The notes beneath the pieces are model-generated. The model made no database searches, had not been told where the DNA came from, and was given only the letters and a program-made list of their open reading frames with translations. The translations under genes were made by a program, and so were the position numbers. This document shows, one piece after another, positions 50,431-59,309 of a stretch of DNA of 64,000 nucleotides. Every line of letters starts with the position of its first letter. Positions within the stretch are counted from its first letter, which is position 1. The stretch is from Candidatus Gastranaerophilales bacterium (GTDB lineage Bacteria > Cyanobacteriota > Vampirovibrionia > Gastranaerophilales > Gastranaerophilaceae), in the NCBI GenBank assembly GCA_944324285.1, contig CALUVR010000001.1:62001-126000 (forward strand), written 5' to 3'.

Positions 50431-51294
50431 TGCGGATTTTCGGTAGGGCGCCGTGGCACGAAGTGCCCCAGCCCGTAAGGTGGCGGTCGCTATGCCTCTC
50501 ACAAAACGATACTCAATCGTTTTGTTCGGCAGAGTGCCGCCGCCCCGAATAATCCGCAGCGTAAGCAGAGCCGCGAGCGATAGCGGGCGACCAGTCGCCT
50601 TTTATACACTGGAACAACGTTTGTATAAGCACTTAATACGAAAAATTAAAAAGTCACTACTATTTTAAGGGCGTTTTTGAGGAAACAGTACGTTAGCCTT
50701 TTGCGAAAGGTTACGAGGGAAAAGCTAAATGTTGAGTTTTCGTTGATGCTGGGTGTGGTGGCTTTTATGTGATTGAGTTATAAATCGTGAGGGCAGAGTG
50801 AAATGTCAAAACCTCCCTTTGTAAGGGAGGTGGCACAAAGCGCCGGAGGTATTTCTCTTTAACCCCTCACCCGCCCTTCGGGCACCCTCTCCCTCAAGGG
50901 GAGAGGGGCTACGATTTGCCTCCCTTTGTAAGGGAGATGGCATGAAAGCGCCGGAGGTATTTCTCTTTAACCCCTCACCCGCCCTTCGGGCACCCTCTCC
51001 CTCAAGGGGGAGTCTGTTAACTTTTCATTGCTACCCCTCCTCGAAATCAAAGATTTCGGTCCTCCCTCAAGGGGAGGACAAAAATCTTAAAATTCATTGC
51101 AATAGTATAGTAACAATGCCCTCAAGGGGAGAGGGGCTACGATTTGCCTCCCTTTGTAAGGGAGGTGGCGCGTAAGCGTCGGAGGGTTTTCTCTTTTTAA
51201 CTCCTCACCCGCCCGCCAGTCCCACGCCATTAGCGGGGCTGTTAAAATTCACAGATACCCCCAACAACCTTAGTGACGAAATATTATTTACAAT
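50431..51294. repeat. Large intergenic dispersed-repeat block
   Basis: No gene. A hairpin element at 50496-50535 (CTCTCACAAAACG...CGTTTTGTTCGGCAGAG) matches 11021-11065 in reverse. Then come three head-to-tail copies of a repeat of about 107 bases at 50812-50918, 50919-51009 (truncated) and 51148-51215. Each begins CCTCCCTTTGTAAGGGAG, continues with GCGCCGGAGG (or GCGTCGGAGG) and ACCCCTCACCCGCCC, and the first two end in GGGCACCCTCTCCCTCAAGGGG. Confidence 0.7.
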
Positions 51295-51921
51295 TTATCT
51301 TATAAAATTAGTTATTATTTTATCTTCTTTTTCAGGGGTAATACCATTCTGTTTACCCTTATCTATACATTTTAAAAGCCATGCCATATTGTGCCCTAAA
51401 ATTCTCATTATCTGCAAACCTTCTTTATCCTGCAGAACCTGTTCAGGCGTATTTCCGTGTACCATGTTCCAGTAGTTTGAAGAGACAACAGGCATATTGT
51501 TTATTGTAAAATGTTTTGTTATTGCATCAATTGATGCCGTTGTTCCTGCACGTCTAGCAGATACAATTGCAGCTGCAGGCTTATAAGCAAACGCAGCCCC
51601 GCCGGCGTAGAAAAGTCTGTCCATTACCGATAAAAGTCTGCCGCTCGGATGCGCATAATATACAGGCGAACCAAATATAAATCCGTCGGCATTTTTTGCT
51701 TTTTCAATAATTTCGTTTACAATATCATCATTGAAAACACACTTTCCAACTCCGTTTTTGCGGCATCCGCCACAGCCTGTACAATCTCTGTAAGAATTAT
51801 TACCAAGCTGTATAATTTCTGTTTCTATACCTTCCCTTTTAAGGATATTTTGAATTTCGCACAGTGCTGTAAAAGTACAACCTTCTGCATTACAGCTTCC
51901 GTTTATCAGTAATACTTTCAT
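51295..51921 (-). CDS. Flavodoxin-like NAD(P)H-dependent oxidoreductase
   Basis: 208 aa from ATG 51921 (AGAGAGG SD). MKVLLINGSCNAEGCTF is the FMN phosphate loop, FGSPVYYAHPSGRLLSVMDRLFY the second flavin loop. DCTGCGGCRKNGVGKCVFNDD carries Cys typical of the iron-sulfur-flavoprotein/ArsH-like branch, though too few and too close for a certain Fe-S cluster. It probably reduces quinones or other small molecules using FMN. No operon partner. Confidence 0.8.
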   Translation of the reverse strand: MKVLLINGSCNAEGCTFTALCEIQNILKREGIETEIIQLGNNSYRDCTGCGGCRKNGVGKCVFNDDIVNEIIEKAKNADGFIFGSPVYYAHPSGRLLSVMDRLFYAGGAAFAYKPAAAIVSARRAGTTASIDAITKHFTINNMPVVSSNYWNMVHGNTPEQVLQDKEGLQIMRILGHNMAWLLKCIDKGKQNGITPEKEDKIITNFIR

Positions 51922-51971
51922 ATTAAAAACCTCTCTTCTTACATAATTATACAATAAGGCTCGTATAATTA

Positions 51972-52877
51972 TTAGTGGTATTCGTATACATCAACGAAGC
52001 AATTCAATTCTTCAGAGCATCCTTCATCTTCGTCCATTTCAATAGTTTCGGTCACAAAATCGGAATAAGAATCCGCATCAGGATAATAAGGACTAAGTGC
52101 ACTGCCTGTTGGAGTCAGTTTAAAATAGCTGTCATTAGGCAGGTCGTTTTGAATGTTCAAGGTCATATTGTCTGCACTGTCGACTGTATTTCCCCAGGCG
52201 TGTTTTCTTGCTTCGTAATATGTCATATCATCAGAAATTCTGCCGTCAACATCATCTTCGCCAATCTGCGGATAAACGACGTGCGCATTAAGGTATCTGT
52301 TATCGACTTCAGGATGCCCGAGAGGAATTACCGAAAGCCCGTCAGTGACAGCAAATGCAACAATATCAGAAAGCCTTTTTTCACTCCATAATGCAGTATT
52401 CGGACCTTTATCTCCGTTTATATCAACATAGACAATGTAGTATTTTGTTTTGCTGACATTTCCGCTGGTTTCGGTTTCTGTGTGTTCAAAAGGTCTACCG
52501 TTATTTGCACCAATCCACATTTTAGCCCCGTTTGAGAGAATGATTTGAACTTTTTCCTTAGGAAATTGTCTTGGATTATTTGTCAAATCTCTTGATGCTA
52601 AGCACTGCTCTCCGTCAGCAGTGGTGTTCATATAGCCGATATCTTTATCCGCAAGAATTTCGCAAAACTTGGTGGAAGTAGTTGGAAACTCCGGCTGCAT
52701 AAGCATTCCATTATAAAAAGCAAGTCTTAATGAATGATAAATTCTTGAATATGCATATTTACAAGCTTTATCCCAAGGTTTAACTGTTGTTATGGCAATT
52801 GTTGCGATAATACCTATAATGATGAACACAAATAACAGTTCCGCTAAAGTCATTGCATATTTTTTATCAAATCTCAT
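51972..52877 (-). CDS. Type IV prepilin-like protein (301 aa)
   Basis: Leader MRFDKKYA, then MTLAELLFVFIIIGIIATIAI, the prepilin cleavage/hydrophobic helix. The residue before the cleavage point is Ala rather than the usual Gly. A large C-terminal head contains ADKDIGYMN, a Cys pair candidate, YVDINGDKGPN (a DxNxDK calcium-like loop also found in the other prepilins here) and an acidic end with two Cys (CSEELNCF). It is probably a pseudopilin or minor pilin assembled by a type II/IV system encoded elsewhere. Confidence 0.75.
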   Translation of the reverse strand: MRFDKKYAMTLAELLFVFIIIGIIATIAITTVKPWDKACKYAYSRIYHSLRLAFYNGMLMQPEFPTTSTKFCEILADKDIGYMNTTADGEQCLASRDLTNNPRQFPKEKVQIILSNGAKMWIGANNGRPFEHTETETSGNVSKTKYYIVYVDINGDKGPNTALWSEKRLSDIVAFAVTDGLSVIPLGHPEVDNRYLNAHVVYPQIGEDDVDGRISDDMTYYEARKHAWGNTVDSADNMTLNIQNDLPNDSYFKLTPTGSALSPYYPDADSYSDFVTETIEMDEDEGCSEELNCFVDVYEYH

Positions 52878-53031
52878 AACAAAAATCCCAACTCCTTATT
52901 AATATTATAAGCTATAATGCGCATCATGTCAAGAGAGAGGGTGAGTGTTGCATTATAGAATATATTGCAAATTTGTGTCAAATATGTTATTGTAAAGGAG
53001 GGTAGTGAGAAATAAATTAAGAGGAATTGTT

Positions 53032-53679
53032 ATGAATATAAAACGAGCTTTTACGTTGGCTGAGGTTATGATAACAATGGCAGTGTTAGGTGTTTTGGCG
53101 TCAATATTGCTGCCTGCAGTATCAAGCTTGCGCCCTAACGAAAACAAGGCATTATTCAAAAAAGCATACTATGTTGCAGAACGTATGGTAGGGGAACTTG
53201 TAAACGATGAAAGTTTGTACCCACTAGGAAACGGTGATAGTGAGGGTCTGGATAACGTTGCAGAGGCTTGGTATGACGGAGAATGCTACGGGCTGCCTGA
53301 CAGTAATAATCCTCCATGCTCTAACGGAAGTAACGGCAGTGATAAATTCTGCAAGCTGTTTGCCGCAAAGGTTAATACCATTAACGATACTGTAAGTTGT
53401 GTTACAGGTTCTCAAATTCCGACCGGCACAAACCAGCCTTCATTTATAACGACAGACGGGATTTACTGGTATATGCCATACACGGATTTCGATCAGGAAA
53501 AATCTATATATGTAGACGTGAACGGAGATAAAGAACCTAACTGCAGATGTACAACAACAAATTGTAACGGCTGTCTTAACCCTGACCAATTCCAAATCTG
53601 GGTTCAACCAAGCGGAAGAATGTATGTGGACGGTATTAAAGAGAAAGAATATTTGAGTTCTAATAAATCAATGCAGTAG
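53032..53679 (+). CDS. Type IV prepilin-like protein (215 aa)
   Basis: ATG at 53032 with AGAGGAA upstream; the 27 bases before it are not needed. Leader MNIKRA, then FTLAEVMITMAVLGVLASILLPAV. The head has many Cys (DGECYG, NPPCSNG, CKLF, CVTG, CRCTTTNCNGC), suggesting several disulfides, and YVDVNGDKEPN, the same DxNxDK loop as its divergent neighbour. The two prepilin genes are divergent with about 150 bases between starts. A terminator follows. Confidence 0.8.
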   Translation: MNIKRAFTLAEVMITMAVLGVLASILLPAVSSLRPNENKALFKKAYYVAERMVGELVNDESLYPLGNGDSEGLDNVAEAWYDGECYGLPDSNNPPCSNGSNGSDKFCKLFAAKVNTINDTVSCVTGSQIPTGTNQPSFITTDGIYWYMPYTDFDQEKSIYVDVNGDKEPNCRCTTTNCNGCLNPDQFQIWVQPSGRMYVDGIKEKEYLSSNKSMQ

Positions 53680-53705
53680 ATTTTAAAGAAGTTAGTAATA
53701 TAACT

Positions 53706-53738
53706 TAAAAACCTCGCCGATGTCAGGTGAGGTTTTTA
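53706..53738 (+). terminator. Intrinsic terminator after the 215-aa prepilin gene
   Basis: AAAAACCTCGCC, loop, GGTGAGGTTTTTAT. The following tRNA-Ser therefore has its own promoter or relies on readthrough. Confidence 0.8.
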
Positions 53739-53764
53739 TTGTTTGTGGTAATATAAAAACAGAT

Positions 53765-53851
53765 GGAGAGGTGTCCGAGTGGTTTAAGGTGCGGATCTCG
53801 AAAGTCTGTGAGGGGTAATACCCTCCGTGGGTTCGAATCCCACCCTCTCCG
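53765..53851 (+). tRNA. tRNA-Ser (anticodon CGA)
   Basis: 87 nt class II tRNA. Acceptor GGAGAGG/CCTCTCC with discriminator G; D arm TCCGAGTGGTTTAAGG; anticodon loop CTCGAAA with CGA at 53799-53801; long variable arm; T arm GTGGG-TTCGAAT-CCCAC. CCA is not encoded. Confidence 0.97.
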
Positions 53852-53894
53852 TTTTTTAACAGTTATCTATGCAAAGAAAGGTTTTATATTTACA

Positions 53895-54956
53895 ATGGTT
53901 TTAACTCCTTTGTTTTCTATAATTATTCCTGTTTATAATGTTGAACCTTATTTGAGCGAATGTCTTGACAGTATCGCAAGTCAGACACTTACAAACTTTG
54001 AAGTAATTTGTGTTAATGACGGCTCTACCGACAATTCTTTATCTATCTTAGAAGAATATGCTAAAAGGGATAACCGTTTTAAAGTTTTTACTCAGGAAAA
54101 TCAGGGAGTGGGCGTTGCAAGAAACTTTGCCCTTGAAGCTGCGCAGGGCAAATACATTATGTTTGTAGACCCTGATGATTGGATTGAAGAAAACGCATTA
54201 GAAGAAATATATAATTATTTTATTAAGACGGATGCCGAGGTTATTGAATTTGATTACAAGAAATATTTTGAATATTCAGGAAACTGGCATTATCTTAATC
54301 ATGCAAAATCTCTGAAAAAAGATTACGGCGTTGATTTATATAAAAAAGCGTATTATAACTGGCGGGATTTAAAAAGAGGGGCATTACTTAGAGAAGAATT
54401 ACATGCTTGGACAAGAGCTTATACGAAAGAGTTTTTAGATAGAGTCGAGGCAAAATTCGCGCCAGTAAGATTAGGTGAGGATCATCTGTTTTGTATTATC
54501 GTATTATTAAATGCAGGTAAAATATTTTATTTAGATAAATATTTATATAATTACAGATGTCGTGAAGGCTCTATTGTGAATAGTAATTCATGTAAACTTA
54601 ATGATTATTTCGAATACTTTGAATTTGTAAAAGAGTATTTAATTAAAATTGATTTATATGAACAATTAAAAGATGAATTTAAAAATCATTTGAATGTGTG
54701 CTTAGCATGGCATTATAAAATTATTTCTTCTGATATGAAAAAAGCATATCTTTTAAAATGCCAGGAGTATTTAACTCGGGATGAGTACAAAAAGATGTTA
54801 TCAGAGATTAAGCGCTGTAACAGATCATTGTTTGAACATCTTTTCTCTGTTAAAAATGATTACTCTTTTGCTATAAAACGTAAAATCATAACTATATTAG
54901 GATTTAAAATTAAAATTAAGATGAAGCCAAAGTCAAAAACTGCTGAGGGAAATTAA
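53895..54956 (+). CDS. Family 2 glycosyltransferase
   Basis: 353 aa from ATG 53895; earlier codons belong to the tRNA. The GT-A fold shows FSIIIPVYNVEPYLSECLDSI, VICVNDGSTDNSL (nucleotide-binding Asp), NQGVGVARNFAL and FVDPDDWI (DxD-like metal site). Residues 220-350 are a helical extension ending in a basic tail (KIKIKMKPKSK) that may touch the membrane. It probably transfers a sugar in surface-glycan synthesis; the next gene, a Glf-like flavoprotein, could supply UDP-galactofuranose. Confidence 0.85.
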   Translation: MVLTPLFSIIIPVYNVEPYLSECLDSIASQTLTNFEVICVNDGSTDNSLSILEEYAKRDNRFKVFTQENQGVGVARNFALEAAQGKYIMFVDPDDWIEENALEEIYNYFIKTDAEVIEFDYKKYFEYSGNWHYLNHAKSLKKDYGVDLYKKAYYNWRDLKRGALLREELHAWTRAYTKEFLDRVEAKFAPVRLGEDHLFCIIVLLNAGKIFYLDKYLYNYRCREGSIVNSNSCKLNDYFEYFEFVKEYLIKIDLYEQLKDEFKNHLNVCLAWHYKIISSDMKKAYLLKCQEYLTRDEYKKMLSEIKRCNRSLFEHLFSVKNDYSFAIKRKIITILGFKIKIKMKPKSKTAEGN

Positions 54957-55024
54957 AAATTTCATTTTATATATTATCCGACAGACTTATTTTATTATTC
55001 TTTTAAAAATATATAATTCAGGTT

Positions 55025-56176
55025 ATGAAAAATATATTTTTAAACAGCAGGGAAAAACCTAATCTTGTTGTAGGTGCAGGGCTTTGCGGTGCAGTTATTG
55101 CAGAAAGAATTGCAAATGTTTTAAATGAAAAAGTTTTGATAATAGATAAAAATTCTTATGTCGGCGGACTGTGCTGCGATTACAAAAATCGTAGCGGCGT
55201 ACTTGTAAATAAATTCGGCATTCACGTGTTTCATACATCTAATAAACCAGTTTGGAATTATATTAATTCCTTTGGTGAATTTAATACTTTTTTTCATAAA
55301 GTTTTTGCGTACATTGACGGAGAATTAGTTAATCTGCCGTTGAATATTTCATCACTCCGTGTGATTTTTCCTGAAAGTTTAGCAAAAAGGCTTGAATATA
55401 AATTATTAAATCTTTTTTCATATAATTCTGATGTCAGTGTGAATTTCCTGAGGACAGCTGGCGACAGTGATTTGGATTTTCTTGCGGATTTTATCCTCGA
55501 TAAACTTTCAAAACCTTATGCGGAAAAATTATTTCCAAACGCTTTACAAAAAGATTTTCCCTATGATTTTATAAGAATAAGCATGGATTGCAGATATTAT
55601 AGCGAGAAATTTCAAGGGGTTCCAAAACTTGGCTATACTTCACTGATTGAAAATATGCTGCGCAGTCCGAATATTGAGCTTTCTTTAAACACCGATTACA
55701 ATTATATGATTTCCAAAAATTTTAAGCGAATATTTTTTACAGGTTCAATTGATGACTGCTTTAACTATAAATACGGAATGCTAAAGTACAAAAGTGTAGA
55801 GATGAAAATCATCGGGAATGCGGAGTTTTTTGCGCAGGATTGCTCTGTTGTAAAATATCCTGAGGATTTCGATTTTTCGGCGATACATAAATTTAAGGGA
55901 AATGCCGGGTCAATTTTTGCAAAAGAATACTGGTCAGACTATGTTTACGGCGGTAATGCGAGGGCATATCCGTTGTGTGATGGTGAAAATTTCAAGTTAT
56001 ATAAGCAGTACAAAAAATATTCCAAAATTTTCCCAGACCTCTATTTTCTCGGACGTCAGGGAAGCTTTAAACCTTATTCAATGTCGGAAGTTATAGAAGA
56101 AGCACTTAGGCTTTTTGATAATTTAGCCTTTTCAGCCGATAAATCTATAGATGGTGTAGTAGATAATTGCAGATAA
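55025..56176 (+). CDS. glf: UDP-galactopyranose mutase-like flavoprotein
   Basis: 383 aa. The FAD-binding N-terminus LVVGAGLCGAVIAERIA is followed by a dinucleotide-fold Asp/Lys and YVGGLCCDY, then FGIHVFHTSNKPVWNYI and LSKPYAEKLFP, all Glf landmarks. TGSIDDCFNYKYGMLKYKSV and the late GRQGSFKPYSMSEVI, with a conserved Arg, also match. Identity to classical Glf looks moderate: the usual GRLGTYKYYDM is changed, so a related pyranose/furanose substrate cannot be excluded. Its last 45 bases overlap the end of the convergent PiT gene. Confidence 0.75.
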   Translation: MKNIFLNSREKPNLVVGAGLCGAVIAERIANVLNEKVLIIDKNSYVGGLCCDYKNRSGVLVNKFGIHVFHTSNKPVWNYINSFGEFNTFFHKVFAYIDGELVNLPLNISSLRVIFPESLAKRLEYKLLNLFSYNSDVSVNFLRTAGDSDLDFLADFILDKLSKPYAEKLFPNALQKDFPYDFIRISMDCRYYSEKFQGVPKLGYTSLIENMLRSPNIELSLNTDYNYMISKNFKRIFFTGSIDDCFNYKYGMLKYKSVEMKIIGNAEFFAQDCSVVKYPEDFDFSAIHKFKGNAGSIFAKEYWSDYVYGGNARAYPLCDGENFKLYKQYKKYSKIFPDLYFLGRQGSFKPYSMSEVIEEALRLFDNLAFSADKSIDGVVDNCR

Positions 56177-57145
56177 TATCATACAGGCAGGAATTGTGAG
56201 AACCCAGGCAATTACGATATTTCCGACTACTCTCCATTTGACAGCGTGCGCATGTAGGGTCGAACCGACTCCCATAATTGCAGTTGAAATTACATGAGTT
56301 GTGCTCAAAGGTATTCCGAAATGCGATGCCGTGAGGATTAAGCCTGCGGCAGAAGTTTCAGCTGCAAACCCGTGGATTGGTTTAAGTTTAATAATCTTAT
56401 GCCCCATCGTTTTAATAATTTTCCAGCCGCCGTTCATAGTGCCCGCAGCCATTGTCAGTGCGCAAACAAGAATTACATAAACAGGTATTTCAAATTCCCC
56501 CTGCGGTCCTTTATGGAGAACCCCTCCGGCTAAAAGGGCAAGCGTTATTATCCCCATAGTTTTTTGCGCGTCGTTTGAACCGTGGCTCAGTGCCATAAGT
56601 CCTGAGGACACAAGCTGAAGTTTACGAAATTTTTTATTCACAACCTGAGGATTTGCTCTATATAAAATTCTAATTAAAAAGAGCATCAGCAAAAATCCTG
56701 CACAAAATCCTAAAACAGGTGATGTAAACATCGGAATAATAACTTTATCTACAAGAGTTGTAACATGAACCGCGTCACATCCGGCTTTAACAATGGTTGC
56801 TCCGAGAAGTCCTCCGATAAGAGCGTGCGAAGAACTTGAAGGAAGTCCGAGCCACCAGGTGAAGAGGTTCCACAAAACAGCGCCAAGCAGTGCGCAGAAA
56901 ATAACTGTCAATGTAATCATTTCAGCGTTAACAATACCGGCTCCGATTGTTTTTGCAACATGCGTTCCTGTAAGTGCACCAACAAATTCAAGGCTAGCAC
57001 CAAAGAGAACTGCCTGCTTAGGCGAAAGAACTTTTGTTGAAACAACTGTTGCTATAGCGTTTGCACAGTCATGAAATCCGTTGATAAATTCAAACGCAAG
57101 TGCAACGGCAACGACTGCAATTAACAGTAATATGGTTATTGTCAT
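56132..57145 (-). CDS. pit: PiT-family inorganic phosphate transporter
   Basis: 337 aa with about ten membrane segments. The PiT signature FEFINGFHDCANAIATVVSTKV is at the N-terminus and the internal-repeat counterpart SSGLMALSHGSNDAQKTMG is near residue 190. LGLPSSSSHALIGGL and FGIPLSTTHVIST are the two STTH-type motifs. It imports phosphate with H+ or Na+, or metal-phosphate. It starts 10 bases after its PhoU-like partner gene. Confidence 0.95.
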   Translation of the reverse strand: MTITILLLIAVVAVALAFEFINGFHDCANAIATVVSTKVLSPKQAVLFGASLEFVGALTGTHVAKTIGAGIVNAEMITLTVIFCALLGAVLWNLFTWWLGLPSSSSHALIGGLLGATIVKAGCDAVHVTTLVDKVIIPMFTSPVLGFCAGFLLMLFLIRILYRANPQVVNKKFRKLQLVSSGLMALSHGSNDAQKTMGIITLALLAGGVLHKGPQGEFEIPVYVILVCALTMAAGTMNGGWKIIKTMGHKIIKLKPIHGFAAETSAAGLILTASHFGIPLSTTHVISTAIMGVGSTLHAHAVKWRVVGNIVIAWVLTIPACMILSAIIYYTIYRFIG

Positions 57146-57155
57146 TTTTCTATTC

Positions 57156-57797
57156 CTAATTCTGTTTTAAAACAACGTTCAAAATTGTATCCGATACATA
57201 AAAACATGCATCAAGAGCGTTTTCAATTTCTTTATAAATATCGCGGAGTTTTATTACCTCTAAAGCATCGTATTTCCCGGAGAAAAGTTCATACATGGCT
57301 TTTCTGTGGATTTCGTCCCCGTGAGATTCAATTTCTTTCATCGCAATATTTTCTTTTGTAATCTCTTCAACATCACTTACTTTTTTGAATTTTTTAATAA
57401 TTCTGTTTAACTGTTCGGTTGCTTGTACCAAAGTTAAAGCCTGTTCTTTCATTTCTTCCGTGTACTCTGTTAATCTGTACACCTCTAAATTCAAACAGGC
57501 TTTAATAATTTTTTTATTGATTTTATGTAACTGGAGCGCTATATATTGAATATCTTCGCGTTCAATCGGTGTTATAAAACTTTTATTTAACTGTTTAAGT
57601 GTAAGTTTAAAAGAAATCGACCCTTTTTTCTTATATTTTCTTGCAATTTCTTTTTGCTCATCTGTCAGATGGTTTTTCATAATTTCGTCATAAAGTTTAG
57701 CGGTTTCAAGACAAATATCTGCACTGTCCTGAAACAGTGTGAAAAACATTTTATCCTCCGGAGGCATTATGTAGGACATCAGATTAAATTTTGGCAT
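57156..57797 (-). CDS. DUF47 (PhoU-like) phosphate transport accessory protein
   Basis: 213 aa from ATG 57797 (AAGGAG SD). All-helical, with the DUF47 start MPPEDKMFFTLFQDSADI and KGSISFKL, and helices containing EIESHGDEIHRKAM and LRDIYKEIENALDACFYVSD, acidic and metal-binding as in PhoU. DUF47 genes adjoin pit genes in many bacteria and are thought to regulate uptake. The pair is an operon of two genes. Confidence 0.9.
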   Translation of the reverse strand: MPKFNLMSYIMPPEDKMFFTLFQDSADICLETAKLYDEIMKNHLTDEQKEIARKYKKKGSISFKLTLKQLNKSFITPIEREDIQYIALQLHKINKKIIKACLNLEVYRLTEYTEEMKEQALTLVQATEQLNRIIKKFKKVSDVEEITKENIAMKEIESHGDEIHRKAMYELFSGKYDALEVIKLRDIYKEIENALDACFYVSDTILNVVLKQN

Positions 57798-57842
57798 GTT
57801 TTTTCTCCTTATACTCACACACGCCAAGCATATAGGAAACAA

Positions 57843-58337
57843 ATATTTTAATAAAGTATATTGTTACAAATCTTCACCGGATTGGCGGATGAAATATGTC
57901 TGCAGAAATTTTATAAAGATGAACAAAAAGTTAGAATAACGGCATCATTCCGGAAGCGTGGACAAACAGATTGAGCAGTTAGCGCAGATTGACGGAAAAA
58001 TTTTACCCTCGCCCCTTGAGGCGGATTTACGGACGGACGCTAGTCCGGATCGCGAACGGATGGAGCCGGCAGAGCGTAAGCTCGTAGGGGACACTCCGTG
58101 AGCGTGGAGTAAATCCAAGACAGGAGAGGGTGCCCTAGGGGCGGGTGAGGGGTAAAAGAAAATCTTCAGTCATTCCGGAAGCATAGAAAAACTGATTGAG
58201 ACGGATGGCGAAATTCTGTTTTTCAAGCTATGCGGAATCACAGCCATGTGTGATGCAGCGACTGTGCGATTGCGGGTCGCAGCCCGCAATGACGTGAGTA
58301 ATTAAATAATCAGAACACTAATTATATAGGAGGTAAT
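57843..58337. repeat. Intergenic dispersed-repeat block
   Basis: No gene. A reverse copy of the CTCTCC..CTTGAGG/ACCCCTCACCC repeat family spans about 58008-58165 and is split by a 94-base insert (58023-58116). Further on are a palindromic element around 58200-58295 (GATTGCGGGTCGCAGCCCGCAAT). Confidence 0.65.
58023..58116. mobile_element. Candidate 94-base MITE-like insert with 8-base terminal inverted repeats
   Basis: GGATTTAC at 58023-58030 and GTAAATCC at 58109-58116 are perfect inverted repeats. The insert interrupts the CTTGAGG/GGAGAGGG junction of the dispersed repeat seen uninterrupted at 11350-11440. No target duplication is clear. Confidence 0.4.
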
Positions 58338-59309
58338 ATGAGTGAAGCATCTTCGAAATCACCGAATTTAGACAGAGTGTCAAAAGAGTTTATAAATAAT
58401 TTAGAAGCCTCAGGCGGCAAACCTTTGTACGAAATGACCGTGGATGACGCAAGGCAATTTCTTGTTGATTTGCAGAGGAAAACCTATAAAGAAATTCCTG
58501 CGGAAATCGCGGATATTGATATTTTTACTGAAGCTGCTGGAACTGTCAGCGTAAGGTTAGTCCGTCCGCATGATTCAAACGAAACTTTGCCCGTAATTCT
58601 CTATCTTCATGGCGGCGGATGGATTTTGGGTGATAAAGAAACTCATGATATGCTTATAAGAAAGCTTGCCAATTGTACAAATTCGGTCGTTGTGTTTGTG
58701 AATTATTCTCGTTCCCCTGAGGCTGTATACCCTATGGCATTAAATCAGGCTTACGGGGTTCTGGAATACTTATATAATAATCCTGAAGAATTTAACATTG
58801 ACCCTGACAGAATCGTCATAGCAGGTGACAGCGCCGGCGGGAATCTTGCAACCTCTGTTGCGTTGAAGTCTTTACGTTCGGGCGGTCCCCGAATTCTTTT
58901 TCAGGCACTTTTGTATCCAGTAACAGATGCGAATATGGATAGTGATTCATATAAATTATTTAAAGATGGACCTTGGCTTACAAAAAAATCCATGGAATGG
59001 TTCTGGAATGCCTATTTGCCTGATAAAAGACTTAAAAATGACATATATGTATCACCGCTTCGAGCATGTATAGATGATCTTGCGGGAATGCCGTCAGCTT
59101 TAATCATTACTGCGGAAAATGATGTTTTACGTGATGAGGGCGAAGCTTATGCTTCAAAGCTTGATGAGGCAGGGGTAAAAACTTCCTGTATAAGAATAAA
59201 TATGGCGCATCACGATTTTATGATGCTTAATGCGCTTCAATACAATTCCTCCGTAAAAACAGCGTTTTCAATATTGTGTTCGGTTTTGTCAAATAACTTA
59301 CACGGGTAA
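58338..59309 (+). CDS. Alpha/beta hydrolase, HSL-type esterase
   Basis: 323 aa. HGGGW at 91-95 is the hormone-sensitive-lipase oxyanion motif, GDSAGG has the nucleophile Ser165, ENDVLRDEGE gives the Asp and AHHDFMM the His. Such enzymes hydrolyse short-chain esters, for example acetylated sugars or plant-derived esters, in the cytoplasm; no signal peptide is seen. GGAGG SD. Its stop overlaps the end of the convergent C_GCAxxG_C_C gene by 12 bases. Confidence 0.9.
   Translation: MSEASSKSPNLDRVSKEFINNLEASGGKPLYEMTVDDARQFLVDLQRKTYKEIPAEIADIDIFTEAAGTVSVRLVRPHDSNETLPVILYLHGGGWILGDKETHDMLIRKLANCTNSVVVFVNYSRSPEAVYPMALNQAYGVLEYLYNNPEEFNIDPDRIVIAGDSAGGNLATSVALKSLRSGGPRILFQALLYPVTDANMDSDSYKLFKDGPWLTKKSMEWFWNAYLPDKRLKNDIYVSPLRACIDDLAGMPSALIITAENDVLRDEGEAYASKLDEAGVKTSCIRINMAHHDFMMLNALQYNSSVKTAFSILCSVLSNNLHG

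Noticed and set aside
50453-51175. Plus-strand frames within 50.4-51.2 kb
   Set aside because: Repeat-derived; the same peptides recur with each repeat copy.
53763-53894. N-terminal extension of the GT2 glycosyltransferase starting inside tRNA-Ser
   Set aside because: The extension is the tRNA gene translated; the glycosyltransferase fold begins just after ATG 53895.
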